A stretch of DNA of 64,000 nt from assembly GCF_900108945.1 (NCBI RefSeq), contig NZ_FNYE01000005.1, positions 248,001-312,000 on the forward strand, written 5' to 3'. Below are positions 56,865 through 64,000 of this stretch, piece after piece. Both the position numbers and the translations under genes were made by a program. Origin of the DNA: Paraburkholderia diazotrophica (GTDB lineage Bacteria > Pseudomonadota > Gammaproteobacteria > Burkholderiales > Burkholderiaceae). The notes under the pieces are model-generated. The model saw only the letters and a program-made list of their open reading frames with translations, was not told where the DNA came from and made no database searches. The stretch's first letter is position 1, and every line of letters begins with the position of its first letter.

Positions 56865-57188
56865 TTACACGCGGAACGATTCGCCGCAGCCGCACTCGTC
56901 CTTCACGTTCGGATTGTTGAACCTGAAGCCTTCGTTCAACCCTTCGCGCGCGAAGTCGAGCTCGGTGCCGTCGATATAGGCGAGGCTCTTCGGGTCGACC
57001 ACGATCTTCACGCCATTGCATTCGAACACCTGGTCTTCGGGCGCGAGCTCATCGACATACTCGAGCTTGTATGCGAGGCCCGAGCAACCCGTCGTGCGCA
57101 CACCAAGCCGCAGTCCGACGCCCTTGCCGCGTCGGGTCAGATATTTCTGGACGTGTTGTGCTGCCTTTTCGGTCAACGTAATTGCCAT
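56865..57188 (-). CDS. iscA: Iron-sulfur cluster assembly carrier IscA
   Basis: A-type Fe-S carrier that passes clusters to apo-proteins. From ATG 57188 ([17 protein letters not shown]) the protein has 107 residues. The three conserved cysteines are C35 (TTGCSG), C99 and C101 (ECGCGES), as in all IscA proteins. The first ATG 12 codons upstream gives an unlikely N-terminus. iscU lies 145 bp upstream and a terminator lies just downstream. It is the last gene before the internal terminator. Confidence 0.97.
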   Translation of the reverse strand: MAITLTEKAAQHVQKYLTRRGKGVGLRLGVRTTGCSGLAYKLEYVDELAPEDQVFECNGVKIVVDPKSLAYIDGTELDFAREGLNEGFRFNNPNVKDECGCGESFRV

Positions 57189-57333
57189 AGCGTTTCTCAA
57201 TGTGCGGCACGCCGTCGTTCTCACGACCCGTGCCGCGACCCTGCCTGCATCTCAAATCGTTCCGGCGGGCGACGATTTCAAGTATCGGCCGCCACGCCTC
57301 GCCACTACCGCGCTCAAGCGACGCGCAATGCGC

Positions 57334-57753
57334 TTACGCCGACTGCTCGGCGCTCGCTGCTGCGGCAGCCGTTTCGCCATGACGCTGCCTGTAGTCGGCA
57401 ACCGCTGCCTTGATCGCGTCTTCCGCGAGGATCGAGCAGTGGATCTTCACGGGCGGCAGCGCCAGTTCTTCGGCGATCTGCGTGTTCTTGATCGTGAGCG
57501 CCTGGTCGAGCGTCTTGCCCTTCACCCATTCCGTGACGAGCGAGCTCGATGCGATGGCCGAACCGCAGCCGTACGTCTTGAACTTCGCGTCTTCGATGAC
57601 GCCGTCCGCGCCGACGCGGATCTGCAGCTTCATCACGTCGCCGCAAGCCGGTGCGCCGACCATGCCCGTACCGACCGCATCGTCGTCTTTCGCGAACGAG
57701 CCGACGTTGCGCGGGTTTTCGTAGTGGTCCAGAACCTTGTCGCTGTATGCCAT
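57334..57753 (-). CDS. iscU: Fe-S cluster scaffold IscU
   Basis: Scaffold on which clusters are built. The 139 residues contain the ligand residues C37 and D39 (GAPACGD), C63 (YGCGSA), and H105/C106, with the HscA-binding motif LPPVK at 99-103. The Ala-rich end after residue 125 is a short extension. It starts MAYSDKVLDHYENPRN. It is 57 bp after iscS, and preceded in the leader by GGAGTGAC. All functional residues are present. Confidence 0.98.
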   Translation of the reverse strand: MAYSDKVLDHYENPRNVGSFAKDDDAVGTGMVGAPACGDVMKLQIRVGADGVIEDAKFKTYGCGSAIASSSLVTEWVKGKTLDQALTIKNTQIAEELALPPVKIHCSILAEDAIKAAVADYRQRHGETAAAAASAEQSA

Positions 57754-57810
57754 GTTGTCACTCCTTGATTCGATTCAACCTGCGTTCGTGATCGACTGAT
57801 TCGGGCGCGC

Positions 57811-59034
57811 TCAGTGCGCGGCCCACTGGATCGTCGACAGATCGATGCCGTCCTTGTGCATTTCCCACAGCGGCGACAGATCGCGCAACTTCGCGATCTT
57901 GCTCTTCAGCAGGTTGATCACATAATCGACGTCCTGTTCCGTCGTGAAGCGGCCGACCGTGAAGCGGATCGAGCTGTGCGCCAGCTCGTCGTTGCGGCCA
58001 AGCGCGCGCAGCACATACGACGGCTCCAGCGAAGCCGACGTGCACGCCGAGCCCGACGACACCGCGACATCCTTCACAGCCATGATCAACGACTCGCCTT
58101 CGACGAAGTTGAAGCTGATGTTCAGGTTGTGCGGCACACGCTGTTCCATGTCGCCGTTCACATACGTTTCTTCGATTTCCTGCAGCCCGCGCAGCAGCTT
58201 GTCGCGCAGCATGCGGACGCGTTCGTTTTCCGTCGCCATTTCTTCACGCGCGATACGGAACGCTTCACCCATGCCGACGATCTGGTGCGTCGCCAGCGTG
58301 CCCGAGCGCATGCCGCGCTCGTGGCCGCCGCCGTGCATCTGCGCTTCGATGCGCACGCGCGGCTTGCGGCGCACGTACAGCGCGCCGATGCCCTTCGGGC
58401 CATACGTCTTGTGCGCCGAGAACGACATCAGATCGACCTTCAGCTTCTGCAGGTCGATTTCGACCTTGCCCGTCGCCTGCGCCGCGTCGACGTGGAAAAT
58501 GATGCCCTTCTCGCGGCAGATCTCGCCGATCGTCTCGATGTCCTGGATGACGCCGATCTCGTTGTTCACGTGCATCACCGACACCAGAATCGTGTCCGGG
58601 CGCAGCGCCGCCTTGAACGCTTCCAGATCGACCAGGCCGTCGTCCTTCACGTCCAGATACGTCACTTCGAAGCCTTCGCGCTCGAGTTCCCGGCAGGTGT
58701 CGAGCACGGCCTTGTGCTCGGTCTTCACCGTGATCACGTGCTTGCCCTTCGACTTGTAGAAGTGCGCAGCGCCCTTGATCGCGAGGTTGTCGGATTCCGT
58801 CGCGCCCGACGTCCAGATGATTTCGCGCGGGTCGGCATTGACGAGCGCCGCGACGTTCTCGCGCGCTTCCTCGACGGCACGCTCCGCGTCCCAGCCATAC
58901 GCATGGCTGCGCGACGCCGGATTGCCGAACTGCTCGCGCAGATACGGAATCATCTTGTCCACCACGCGCGGATCGACAGGCGTCGTCGCGCTGTAGTCCA
59001 TGTAAATGGGCAGGTGGGGAATGTCGTTATTCAT
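57811..59034 (-). CDS. iscS: Cysteine desulfurase IscS
   Basis: PLP enzyme that takes sulphur from cysteine for Fe-S clusters and tRNA thiolation. The ATG at 59034 ([16 protein letters not shown]) gives 407 residues; a TTG one codon upstream is in frame but unlikely. The PLP-lysine is K209 (SAHKTYG) and the persulfide cysteine is C331 ([15 protein letters not shown]). The C-terminus ends in the ...LSTIQWAAH tail that binds IscU in E. coli. It follows iscR by 70 bp and precedes iscU by 57 bp. Confidence 0.98.
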   Translation of the reverse strand: MNNDIPHLPIYMDYSATTPVDPRVVDKMIPYLREQFGNPASRSHAYGWDAERAVEEARENVAALVNADPREIIWTSGATESDNLAIKGAAHFYKSKGKHVITVKTEHKAVLDTCRELEREGFEVTYLDVKDDGLVDLEAFKAALRPDTILVSVMHVNNEIGVIQDIETIGEICREKGIIFHVDAAQATGKVEIDLQKLKVDLMSFSAHKTYGPKGIGALYVRRKPRVRIEAQMHGGGHERGMRSGTLATHQIVGMGEAFRIAREEMATENERVRMLRDKLLRGLQEIEETYVNGDMEQRVPHNLNISFNFVEGESLIMAVKDVAVSSGSACTSASLEPSYVLRALGRNDELAHSSIRFTVGRFTTEQDVDYVINLLKSKIAKLRDLSPLWEMHKDGIDLSTIQWAAH

Positions 59035-59104
59035 CAATCGCTCCGGGGGACATCAGTGCATTTGGCTTTGCGGGTCTGGCGTGCGCGTCTGATTGCGCGC
59101 TCGG

Positions 59105-59629
59105 TCAGCCAGCCATATTGAAAACGGAATTCGGACCCTTCGGCACCGCGCGCGGCTCCACGGCGGGCGCTTCCGTGCGCCGGTCGCGCAGCACCGCCGT
59201 CGCGCCTTCGCGCGAGCGCTGCTGGTCGACCAGGTCTTTCAGGGAAACGGAGTCGAGATATTCGACCATCTTCTGATTGAGCGTCGACCACAGTTCGTGC
59301 GTCATGCAATGGCCGTCGTGATGCTTCGTGCCCTCGCACGAGCCCTTGCCGCCGCATTGCGTCGCATCGAGCGGCTCGTCGACGGCGATGATGATGTCCG
59401 CCACCGTCACATCCTCGGCGCGACGCGCGAGGTTATAGCCGCCGCCCGGTCCGCGCACGGACTCGACGATCTCGTGCCGGCGCAGCTTGCCGAACAGCTG
59501 CTCGAGGTAGGACAAGGAGATGTGTTGGCGCTGGCTGATACCCGCAAGCGTCACCGGGCCCTGCTCCTGGCGCAGAGCCAGGTCAATCATCGCCGTGACG
59601 GCGAAACGGCCTTTCGTGGTGAGTCTCAT
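59105..59629 (-). CDS. iscR: Fe-S-dependent transcription regulator IscR
   Basis: Rrf2-family repressor that senses Fe-S status. From ATG 59629 (MRLTTKGRFAVTAMID) the protein has 174 residues. An N-terminal winged helix is followed by cluster-binding C92, C98 and C108, plus H111. In E. coli the third cysteine is C104 and the His is H107; here the C98 to third cysteine loop (CEGTKHHDGHC) is four residues longer. The gene leads the isc operon and is very likely self-repressed through two sites in its promoter (59647-59698). Its position and regulation fit E. coli. Confidence 0.96.
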   Translation of the reverse strand: MRLTTKGRFAVTAMIDLALRQEQGPVTLAGISQRQHISLSYLEQLFGKLRRHEIVESVRGPGGGYNLARRAEDVTVADIIIAVDEPLDATQCGGKGSCEGTKHHDGHCMTHELWSTLNQKMVEYLDSVSLKDLVDQQRSREGATAVLRDRRTEAPAVEPRAVPKGPNSVFNMAG

Positions 59630-59646
59630 ATCTGGTGGGAACCGCA

Positions 59647-59671
59647 ATTCTCGACAAGTTTGGTCAAGTAT
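59647..59671 (-). promoter_or_regulatory. IscR type-1 binding site, promoter-proximal
   Basis: A 25-bp site read on the minus strand as ATACTTGACC then AAACTTGTCG then AGAAT. It follows the type-1 pattern ATAssyTGAC...GTCrrsTAT-like as recalled for E. coli IscR. It overlaps the -10 region and predicted start of the iscR promoter. Confidence 0.75.
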
Positions 59672-59694
59672 AAATACATGACAGATTTAGTCAA
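59667..59694 (-). promoter_or_regulatory. iscR operon promoter
   Basis: Minus strand -35 TTGACT (59694-59689), 16-bp spacer, -10 TATACT (59672-59667). It is one of the best sigma-70-like promoters in the window and lies about 38 bp upstream of the iscR ATG. Both IscR-type sites overlap it. Confidence 0.8.
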
Positions 59695-59698
59695 GTAT
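59674..59698 (-). promoter_or_regulatory. IscR type-1 binding site, promoter-distal
   Basis: A second 25-bp site, minus strand ATACTTGACT then AAATCTGTCA then TGTAT. Its start lies 27 bp from that of the proximal site, and it covers the -35 region. It is the better symmetrical match of the two. Confidence 0.8.
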
Positions 59699-59739
59699 CC
59701 CCAGTGTGATTTGGGTCATTCGCTTAACGAAAACTTGTG

Positions 59740-60267
59740 TTACAGGGTCAATTTGGGCCGAAGTGCCGCGATAAGACCACGGCAGGCCGCTTCGCATTGG
59801 TCCAGCACGATTTCGAAGCCCTCGCCGCCCCCGAAGTACGGGTCGACGACCTCGCGCATATCGAAACCTGGCGCAACTTTTTCCACTTCATCCGCGACCG
59901 GCGCACCCGCATCCGTCGCAAATTCCATCAGCAGACGAATCTTGTCCTGCTGCGCCTGCGGACAGATTTGTCTGAGCGCCGCGACGTTTTTGTCGTCCAT
60001 CGCGACGATCAGGTCGAAGCGCTCGAAGTCGGCGGCAGTGATCTGACGCCCGCGAAATGTCGACAAATCGTAACCGCGGCTTTTGGCCGCGCGCTGCGCG
60101 CGCTCGTCCGGCGCTTCGCCGATGTGCCAGTTTCCCGTGCCCGCCGAATCGACGATCACGCGATCAGTCAGCTTCGCCTCAGCCAGCATGTGCCGCATGA
60201 CGCCTTCCGCAGTCGGGGAACGGCAGATGTTCCCAAGGCACACGAAACAGATGGCGACCGTATTCAT
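59740..60267 (-). CDS. Low-molecular-weight protein-tyrosine phosphatase
   Basis: A 175-residue phosphatase. The active-site P-loop is C10-LGNIC-R16-S17 (FVCLGNICRSPTA), and the general-acid Asp lies in VVDPYFGG near residue 142. Such enzymes remove phosphate from tyrosine residues of kinases and of capsule or stress proteins in bacteria. The stop codon lies 42 bp from the iscR promoter, so readthrough into isc is possible. The ATG is preceded by a hairpin (60272-60288) instead of a clear ribosome site. Confidence 0.93.
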   Translation of the reverse strand: MNTVAICFVCLGNICRSPTAEGVMRHMLAEAKLTDRVIVDSAGTGNWHIGEAPDERAQRAAKSRGYDLSTFRGRQITAADFERFDLIVAMDDKNVAALRQICPQAQQDKIRLLMEFATDAGAPVADEVEKVAPGFDMREVVDPYFGGGEGFEIVLDQCEAACRGLIAALRPKLTL

Positions 60268-60271
60268 CGAT

Positions 60272-60288
60272 GGCTGAGCGGCTCAGCC
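60272..60288 (-). promoter_or_regulatory. Stem-loop at the ribosome-site position of the phosphatase gene
   Basis: GGCTGAGC (60272-60279) pairs with GCTCAGCC (60281-60288), ending 4 bp before the ATG at 60267. It occupies the position of a Shine-Dalgarno site, and no purine-rich site is seen elsewhere. Confidence 0.5.
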
Positions 60289-60370
60289 GCATATGTCATA
60301 AAAGGTGAAACAGTGCCGCGATTATACAAAGCCGTGCAAAATCACGCCGGCGCCGTGCCGACCTTGCCGA

Positions 60371-60607
60371 TCAGAGCGACTGGGCCGGCATGCGGGCAGC
60401 CGGGTGCATCGCGTCGGCGGGCATCGACGCTTCGCCGCTGACGTATCCGAAAGACACTGCACGCGCCAGTTCCGCCGATACGCGGTCGGCCGCGAGCGGC
60501 GACGGCGACGATTGCGCACCCGCGTCGTTGTACAGATGCAGGTACGCAGCGGCCGCAAGCGGCACGATGATTGCCCAAGGCCAATACACCGATATTTTCT
60601 TTTTCAT
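60371..60607 (-). CDS. Small hypothetical membrane protein
   Basis: A 78-residue frame starting MKKKISVYWPWAIIVPLAAAAYLHLY, with a positively charged N-terminus and a single hydrophobic segment (about 8-25). The C-terminus is rich in Ala, Ser, Pro and Met and includes AARMPAQSL. I see no known domain. A loose GAGAGAACG lies upstream of the ATG. Protein-like composition supports it, but it may be a chance frame in GC-rich DNA. It is 103 bp upstream of the phosphatase gene. Confidence 0.5.
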   Translation of the reverse strand: MKKKISVYWPWAIIVPLAAAAYLHLYNDAGAQSSPSPLAADRVSAELARAVSFGYVSGEASMPADAMHPAARMPAQSL

Positions 60608-60880
60608 GATGTCGTTCTCTCAAAGCGGGCCGAGGTGCACAGGCGCACTTTGCCCAGTCGAAATGGTAGATGAAGGCGCAATCCGGAAAAACCCGCCCCA
60701 GGACAACGCTGCGTTGCAGTCGGATGAACAGTCGGACCACTGACCAATTTGCAGCCGCCGCCAGCCGTGCCTTTCGGTAGCCGAAAGAAATCCTTACAAA
60801 AGCACACACAGGTAATACCCAGCTGGCGCTACAAATAACGCATGGGCAATGTGCCTCTCGTTCGTCTGTCTAACACTCAA

Positions 60881-61390
60881 ATGAAACGTCTTATTCCTTC
60901 TCTCGCACCCATTGCCGTGGCTGTCTGCGCGGCTGCCGCGCTCGGTGGCTGCGCCTATCCGTATGGCGGCGCGCCCGCCTATGGCTACAGCGACGGCTAC
61001 TACGACCCTTACGGCGCGCCCGCATACGGCTACGCGGAGCCGCCTGTGCAATCGAGCCTGTTCCTCGGATTCGGCGGTTATTCGGGCCGCGACTACGATC
61101 ACCGTCATTGGGGAGGCTGGGGCGACCATGGCCACGATCACGATCGCGGAAATGGGAACGATCACCGCGGACCGAACGGCGGCGGGCCGCATGGGCCGCC
61201 GCCGCAGACGAACAACCCGCCGATGAACGCGGGCGGCAACTCGGGCGGCATGCACGGCATGCGCCCGCCGGTACAAGCCGGCGCACCACAACCTCAAGGT
61301 GGCGGCAATCGTGGCGGCGGCGGACCACCTCCGGCCCGCGGCCTCAGCAGAGGCGAGCAATGGAATGCTGAGGGCGGCAGGCCACACTAA
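60881..61390 (+). CDS. His/Gly-rich predicted lipoprotein
   Basis: A 169-residue predicted lipoprotein. The signal peptide (MKRLIPSLAPIAVAVCAAAA) ends in lipobox LGGC with Cys24. The mature part is low complexity: repeats such as PAYGYSDGYYDPYGAP and AYGYAEPP, a His/Asp-rich stretch (DYDHRHWGGWGDHGHDHDRG) and a Gly/Pro-rich tail. The His-rich stretch could bind metal, which is inference only. The frame is open 13 codons upstream (60842), but the signal fits from 60881. No clear ribosome site is seen. It is rightward and convergent with lutB, with a terminator between. Confidence 0.65.
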   Translation: MKRLIPSLAPIAVAVCAAAALGGCAYPYGGAPAYGYSDGYYDPYGAPAYGYAEPPVQSSLFLGFGGYSGRDYDHRHWGGWGDHGHDHDRGNGNDHRGPNGGGPHGPPPQTNNPPMNAGGNSGGMHGMRPPVQAGAPQPQGGGNRGGGGPPPARGLSRGEQWNAEGGRPH

Positions 61391-61436
61391 TCGATGGACT
61401 TGAGCGGCAGAGATCCGCTCGCGCCTGTCAAAGAGA

Positions 61437-61470
61437 AAGAGGCTGCATCGCATAAGCGATGCAGCCTCTT
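61437..61470. terminator. Bidirectional intrinsic terminator between the lipoprotein gene and lutB
   Basis: A perfect 15-bp stem (AAGAGGCTGCATCGC, 61437-61451, with 61456-61470) closes an ATAA loop, with T on the plus side (CTTCTTT) and A-run on the other side (AAAGAGAAAG upstream), so it can serve both converging genes. Confidence 0.92.
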
Positions 61471-61500
61471 CTTTACTTGAAGCATCAGAAGGACAGCGTC

Positions 61501-62913
61501 CTATCCGATATGCGTCTTGCTCGCGGCATACAGTTCGCGGAACGTGCGTCCGACGGGCGCGGGCATCTCGCGCGTGTTCGTCCACCCGGCGCCGAGCGGC
61601 AGTTTCGCGATCGACTTGCTGCTCCCGCCCATCCGCTCCAGGATTCGCACGGCGAGCTTCGTGAAAAGTCCATAAGCCGTCGGATGCATCGCGAGATAGC
61701 CCCACACGGCCAGTCCGAACCGCTCCTGCCACGGCCGCAGATGACGCTCCATCTGCCGCTCGCGGAGCTTGCGCAGCAGATCCGACAGCGGAATGCCGAC
61801 GGGACACACGCTATTGCATTCGCCGCAGAGCGTCGCGGCCTGCGGCAGATCAAGCGCCTTTTCGATGCCCACATAGCTCGGCGTCAGCACCGAGCCCATC
61901 GGCCCCGGATAGACCCAGCCGTAGGTATGGCCGCCGACCTTCTGATACACGGGGCAATGGTTCATGCACGCGCCGCAACGGATACAGCGCAGCATCTCCT
62001 GAAAGTCGCCGCCGATCAGCCCGGTGCGCCCGCCATCGACGAGCACCACGTACATATGCTCCGGCCCGTCCTGATCGTCCACGGCGCGCGGCCCCGTCAG
62101 CACGGAGAAATAGTTCGAGATGTCCTGCCCCGTCGCCGAGCGCGGCAGCAGACGCATGGCCGTCGCGAGATCCTCGAGCGTCGGCAGCACTTTCTCGATG
62201 CCCGTCACCGCGACGTGCACGCGCGGCATCACCGTGCACATGCCCTCGTTGCCTTCATTGGTCACGAGCGCAACCGAGCCCGTTTCCGCGATCACGAAAT
62301 TGCCGCCCGTCACGCCCATGTCGGCCGTCATGAAATGCGGACGCAGCATCTCGCGCGCTTCACGCGTCATCTCGGGGATTTCGGTCAGGCGCGGGCGCTG
62401 ATGCGTCTTCGCGAACAGATCGGCGATCTCTTCCTTGTCCTTGTGGACGACGGGCGCAATGATGTGGCTCGGCGGCTCGTTGTCGTTGATTTGCAGGATG
62501 TACTCGCCGAGATCGGTCTCGATCGACTGCACGCCCATCTGTCCGAGCACCTCGTTCAGGCGCATCTCCTCGGACACCATCGACTTCGTCTTGATCACCT
62601 TCTTCACGTCGTGCTTGCGCGCGATGTCGGCGACGAGCTTCGCGGCTTCCTGCGTCGTCTCGGCGAACAGCACGGTGACGCCGCGCCGCGTCGCCTCGCG
62701 CTCGAACGTTTCGAGCCAGACGTCGAGGTTTTCCAATGCGCGGTTGCGGCGCTCCTTGAGCGCGGTGCGCGTCGCCGGAAAGTCGATCGCGGTCATCGCC
62801 GACGCACGCGCCGACACGAATTTCGTCGACAGCTTGGTCAGATTCTGCTGAAGGCGCTGGTCGGCGAGTTTCTGGCCCGCGCGCGCCTTGAACTGCATCG
62901 TTTGGACTTGCAT
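61501..62913 (-). CDS. lutB: LutB/LldF-type L-lactate oxidation iron-sulfur protein
   Basis: Subunit of the LutABC-type L-lactate oxidation complex. The 470 residues carry an N-terminal LUD-like region and two 4Fe-4S motifs in the second half: CIRCGACMNHCPVY and CGECNSVCPVG. It starts MQVQTMQFKARAGQKLAD. lutA is 83 bp upstream. In E. coli and Bacillus the third gene lutC (a LUD protein) follows lutB; none is found in the remaining 3' part of this window, since the next gene downstream is on the other strand. Confidence 0.94.
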   Translation of the reverse strand: MQVQTMQFKARAGQKLADQRLQQNLTKLSTKFVSARASAMTAIDFPATRTALKERRNRALENLDVWLETFEREATRRGVTVLFAETTQEAAKLVADIARKHDVKKVIKTKSMVSEEMRLNEVLGQMGVQSIETDLGEYILQINDNEPPSHIIAPVVHKDKEEIADLFAKTHQRPRLTEIPEMTREAREMLRPHFMTADMGVTGGNFVIAETGSVALVTNEGNEGMCTVMPRVHVAVTGIEKVLPTLEDLATAMRLLPRSATGQDISNYFSVLTGPRAVDDQDGPEHMYVVLVDGGRTGLIGGDFQEMLRCIRCGACMNHCPVYQKVGGHTYGWVYPGPMGSVLTPSYVGIEKALDLPQAATLCGECNSVCPVGIPLSDLLRKLRERQMERHLRPWQERFGLAVWGYLAMHPTAYGLFTKLAVRILERMGGSSKSIAKLPLGAGWTNTREMPAPVGRTFRELYAASKTHIG

Positions 62914-62996
62914 GACGGCCTTGGGATCGGGTTATCGATGTTGACTGCTGGCTACTGACTGCCGTTGACTGCAGTGGCCGGGCCAGATCGCGCGGC

Positions 62997-63719
62997 TTAC
63001 GCGTCGCCCGCCAGCACCTGCGCGATGTGCAGCACGCGCGTGGTCGCATCGCCCGTGCGGCGCAGGCGCCCTTCGATGTTCAGCATGCAGCCGAGGTCGC
63101 CGAGCACGACGGTATTCGCACCGCTTGCCTGGATGTTGGCGCATTTCTCGTCGACGATCGCCGTCGAGATATCGCCAAACTTCAGTGCGAAGGTGCCGCC
63201 GAAGCCGCAACAGTGCTCGCAGTTCTTCATCTCGGTCACGGCGACGCCCGCCTGCGCGAGCAGCGCTCGCGGCTGCTCCTTGACGCCCAGTTCGCGCAGC
63301 CCGGAACACGAATCGTGATACGTGACGGGTCCCCGGAACTCGCCCGGCGTCAGCTCGATCTTCGCGACGGTGGCGAGAAAATCGGTCAGTTCATAGACCT
63401 TCGGACGCAGGCGCGCGAAGCGGCCCATCAGCTCGGGGTCGTCGGCGAAAAGATCGCCATAGTGCGTGCGAATCATCCCGCCGCAAGACCCCGACGGCAC
63501 GACCACATAATCGTACTGCTCGAACTCGCGCAGCGTCTTTTCCGCGAGATCGCGCGCAATGCCGCGATCGCCGGAGTTGTAGGCCGGCTGCCCGCAGCAC
63601 GTTTGCGCCGGCGGCACGAAGACTTCGAAGCCCGCGCGCTCGATCAACTTGATCGCGGAAAAGCCGATTTCGGGGCGCATCAGATCGATCAGGCAGGTGA
63701 CGAAAAAACCGACTCGCAT
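62997..63719 (-). CDS. lutA: LutA-type (Fe-S)-binding protein (CCG domain)
   Basis: First gene of the lactate-utilisation pair. From ATG 63719 (MRVGFFVTCLIDLMRPEIG) the protein has 240 residues. It has two CCG-domain repeats, with TCCGQPAYNSG, PSGSCGGMI, HDSCSGLRELG and CEHCCGFGGTFALKF. These domains bind noncanonical Fe-S clusters in the GlcF/LutA/HdrB family. GGAGGAG lies 5 bp before the ATG. The frame is open 49 codons upstream, but that part has no family resemblance. It faces the iclR-type gene across a 200-bp divergent gap. Confidence 0.94.
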   Translation of the reverse strand: MRVGFFVTCLIDLMRPEIGFSAIKLIERAGFEVFVPPAQTCCGQPAYNSGDRGIARDLAEKTLREFEQYDYVVVPSGSCGGMIRTHYGDLFADDPELMGRFARLRPKVYELTDFLATVAKIELTPGEFRGPVTYHDSCSGLRELGVKEQPRALLAQAGVAVTEMKNCEHCCGFGGTFALKFGDISTAIVDEKCANIQASGANTVVLGDLGCMLNIEGRLRRTGDATTRVLHIAQVLAGDA

Positions 63720-63875
63720 GAGTGCTCCTCCGGGGAAACGTCCCTGATTATCCGCTGTTTGGCGCGCAATACCAACGCGTGACGGCTCCTGCGCGCAATG
63801 AATCCGCAATGCGCTGCACGACGCCGCCAGCCGACGACAATTTCGACCGGCGTTCGCTTTTTTCACAATACGAGA

Positions 63876-63881
63876 TACAAT
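63876..63881 (+). promoter_or_regulatory. Possible -10 element of the IclR-type gene
   Basis: TACAAT on the plus strand with a poor TTCGCT at the -35 position (63853-63858, 17-bp spacer). The predicted start near 63888 is about 8 bp upstream of the 12-bp palindrome. Confidence 0.4.
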
Positions 63882-63895
63882 CGGTTTTTCGCTGT

Positions 63896-63907
63896 TTGAC
63901 GCGTCAA
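63896..63907. promoter_or_regulatory. 12-bp perfect palindrome, candidate operator
   Basis: TTGACGCGTCAA is perfectly symmetrical and ends 12 bp before the ATG of the IclR-type gene, in the lutA-iclR gap. Position suggests self-regulation; no binding protein is proven. Confidence 0.45.
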
Positions 63908-63919
63908 CCGTTTAGCCTT

Positions 63920-64000
63920 ATGAGCGATACGAACCCGGACCCCAAAACCTCGATCCAGGTGATCGAGCGCATGATGCGCCTGCTGGACGCCCTTGCCGCG
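63920..64000 (+). CDS. IclR-family transcriptional regulator, N-terminal part (runs off window)
   Basis: Only 27 codons are visible: MSDTNPDPKTSIQVIERMMR, then LLDALAA, with the gene cut by the window end. The SIQVIERMMRLLDALA pattern is the usual start of the IclR winged-helix domain. IclR proteins bind operators as dimers and respond to small acids. Divergence from lutA suggests it controls the lactate genes, which is inference. The call rests on a short sequence. Confidence 0.7.
   Translation, partial: MSDTNPDPKTSIQVIERMMRLLDALAA

Overview
The window is a 64-kb stretch of GC-rich, densely packed chromosomal DNA of a betaproteobacterium in the Burkholderiaceae, most likely a Paraburkholderia. 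The evidence is the protein sequences themselves, the fused arrangement hfq-hflX-hflKC-hisZ-purA next to der-bamB-yfgM-hisS-ispG-rodZ-rlmN-ndk, the iscRSUA-hscBA-fdx-iscX locus, and an intergenic repeat type that I recall from Burkholderia-group genomes. It is core chromosome: no insertion sequence, prophage, CRISPR array, rRNA or tRNA gene was seen.

Layout. 1-1835: 3' end of tex (+), then a two-way terminator. 2011-3897: kup (-). 4196-15817 and on to 21739: a long leftward block of housekeeping genes: purA with a phosphoribosyltransferase, hisZ, a DUF2065 protein, hflC, hflK, hflX, hfq, der, bamB, a YfgM-like protein, hisS, ispG, rodZ-like, rlmN and ndk. 22040-22738: a Bax-inhibitor-1 family membrane protein (+). 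22852-31881: leftward block with an MBL-fold hydrolase, bamC, dapA, a methyltransferase, trpS, an M50 protease, a YciO/Sua5 protein, a PHP phosphatase, an alpha/beta hydrolase and a DUF455 ferritin-like protein. 32072-34132: gamma carbonic anhydrase, hslO and a small lipoprotein (+). 34279-45372: ftsB, eno, kdsA, pyrG, an alpha/beta hydrolase, comEC, tatD, lolD and lolC (-). 45706-53320: an uncharacterised protein, recJ, a very large inverted repeat, prfB with its programmed frameshift, lysS and a glycine-zipper protein (+). 53445-59629: the isc locus (-), then a low-molecular-weight phosphotyrosine phosphatase and a small membrane protein (-). 60881-61390: a lipoprotein (+). 61501-63719: lutB and lutA (-). 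63920-64000: the start of an IclR-family regulator (+), cut by the window end.

How the genes work together. Several functional modules are complete: Fe-S cluster assembly (IscR regulator, IscS desulfurase, IscU scaffold, IscA carrier, HscBA chaperones, ferredoxin, IscX), the HflKC/FtsH quality-control partner pair, and LolCD lipoprotein export. BamB and BamC are two lipoprotein subunits of the outer-membrane assembly machine, encoded in separate blocks. IspG, RlmN and LutAB in the same window are Fe-S enzymes, and the TrpRS carries four cysteines arranged much like an Fe-S site.

The most interesting non-coding signals are: two adjacent 25-bp IscR-type sites overlapping a good sigma-70-like promoter in front of iscR; a strong intrinsic terminator inside the isc operon between iscA and hscB; a ~785-bp imperfect palindrome filling the recJ-prfB gap; and a 12-bp perfect palindrome just upstream of the iclR-type gene. 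I found no convincing evidence of a wholly undescribed multi-gene system; the least characterised genes are the protein at 45706-46794, the small proteins at 60371 and 60881, and the glycine-zipper protein at 52550.
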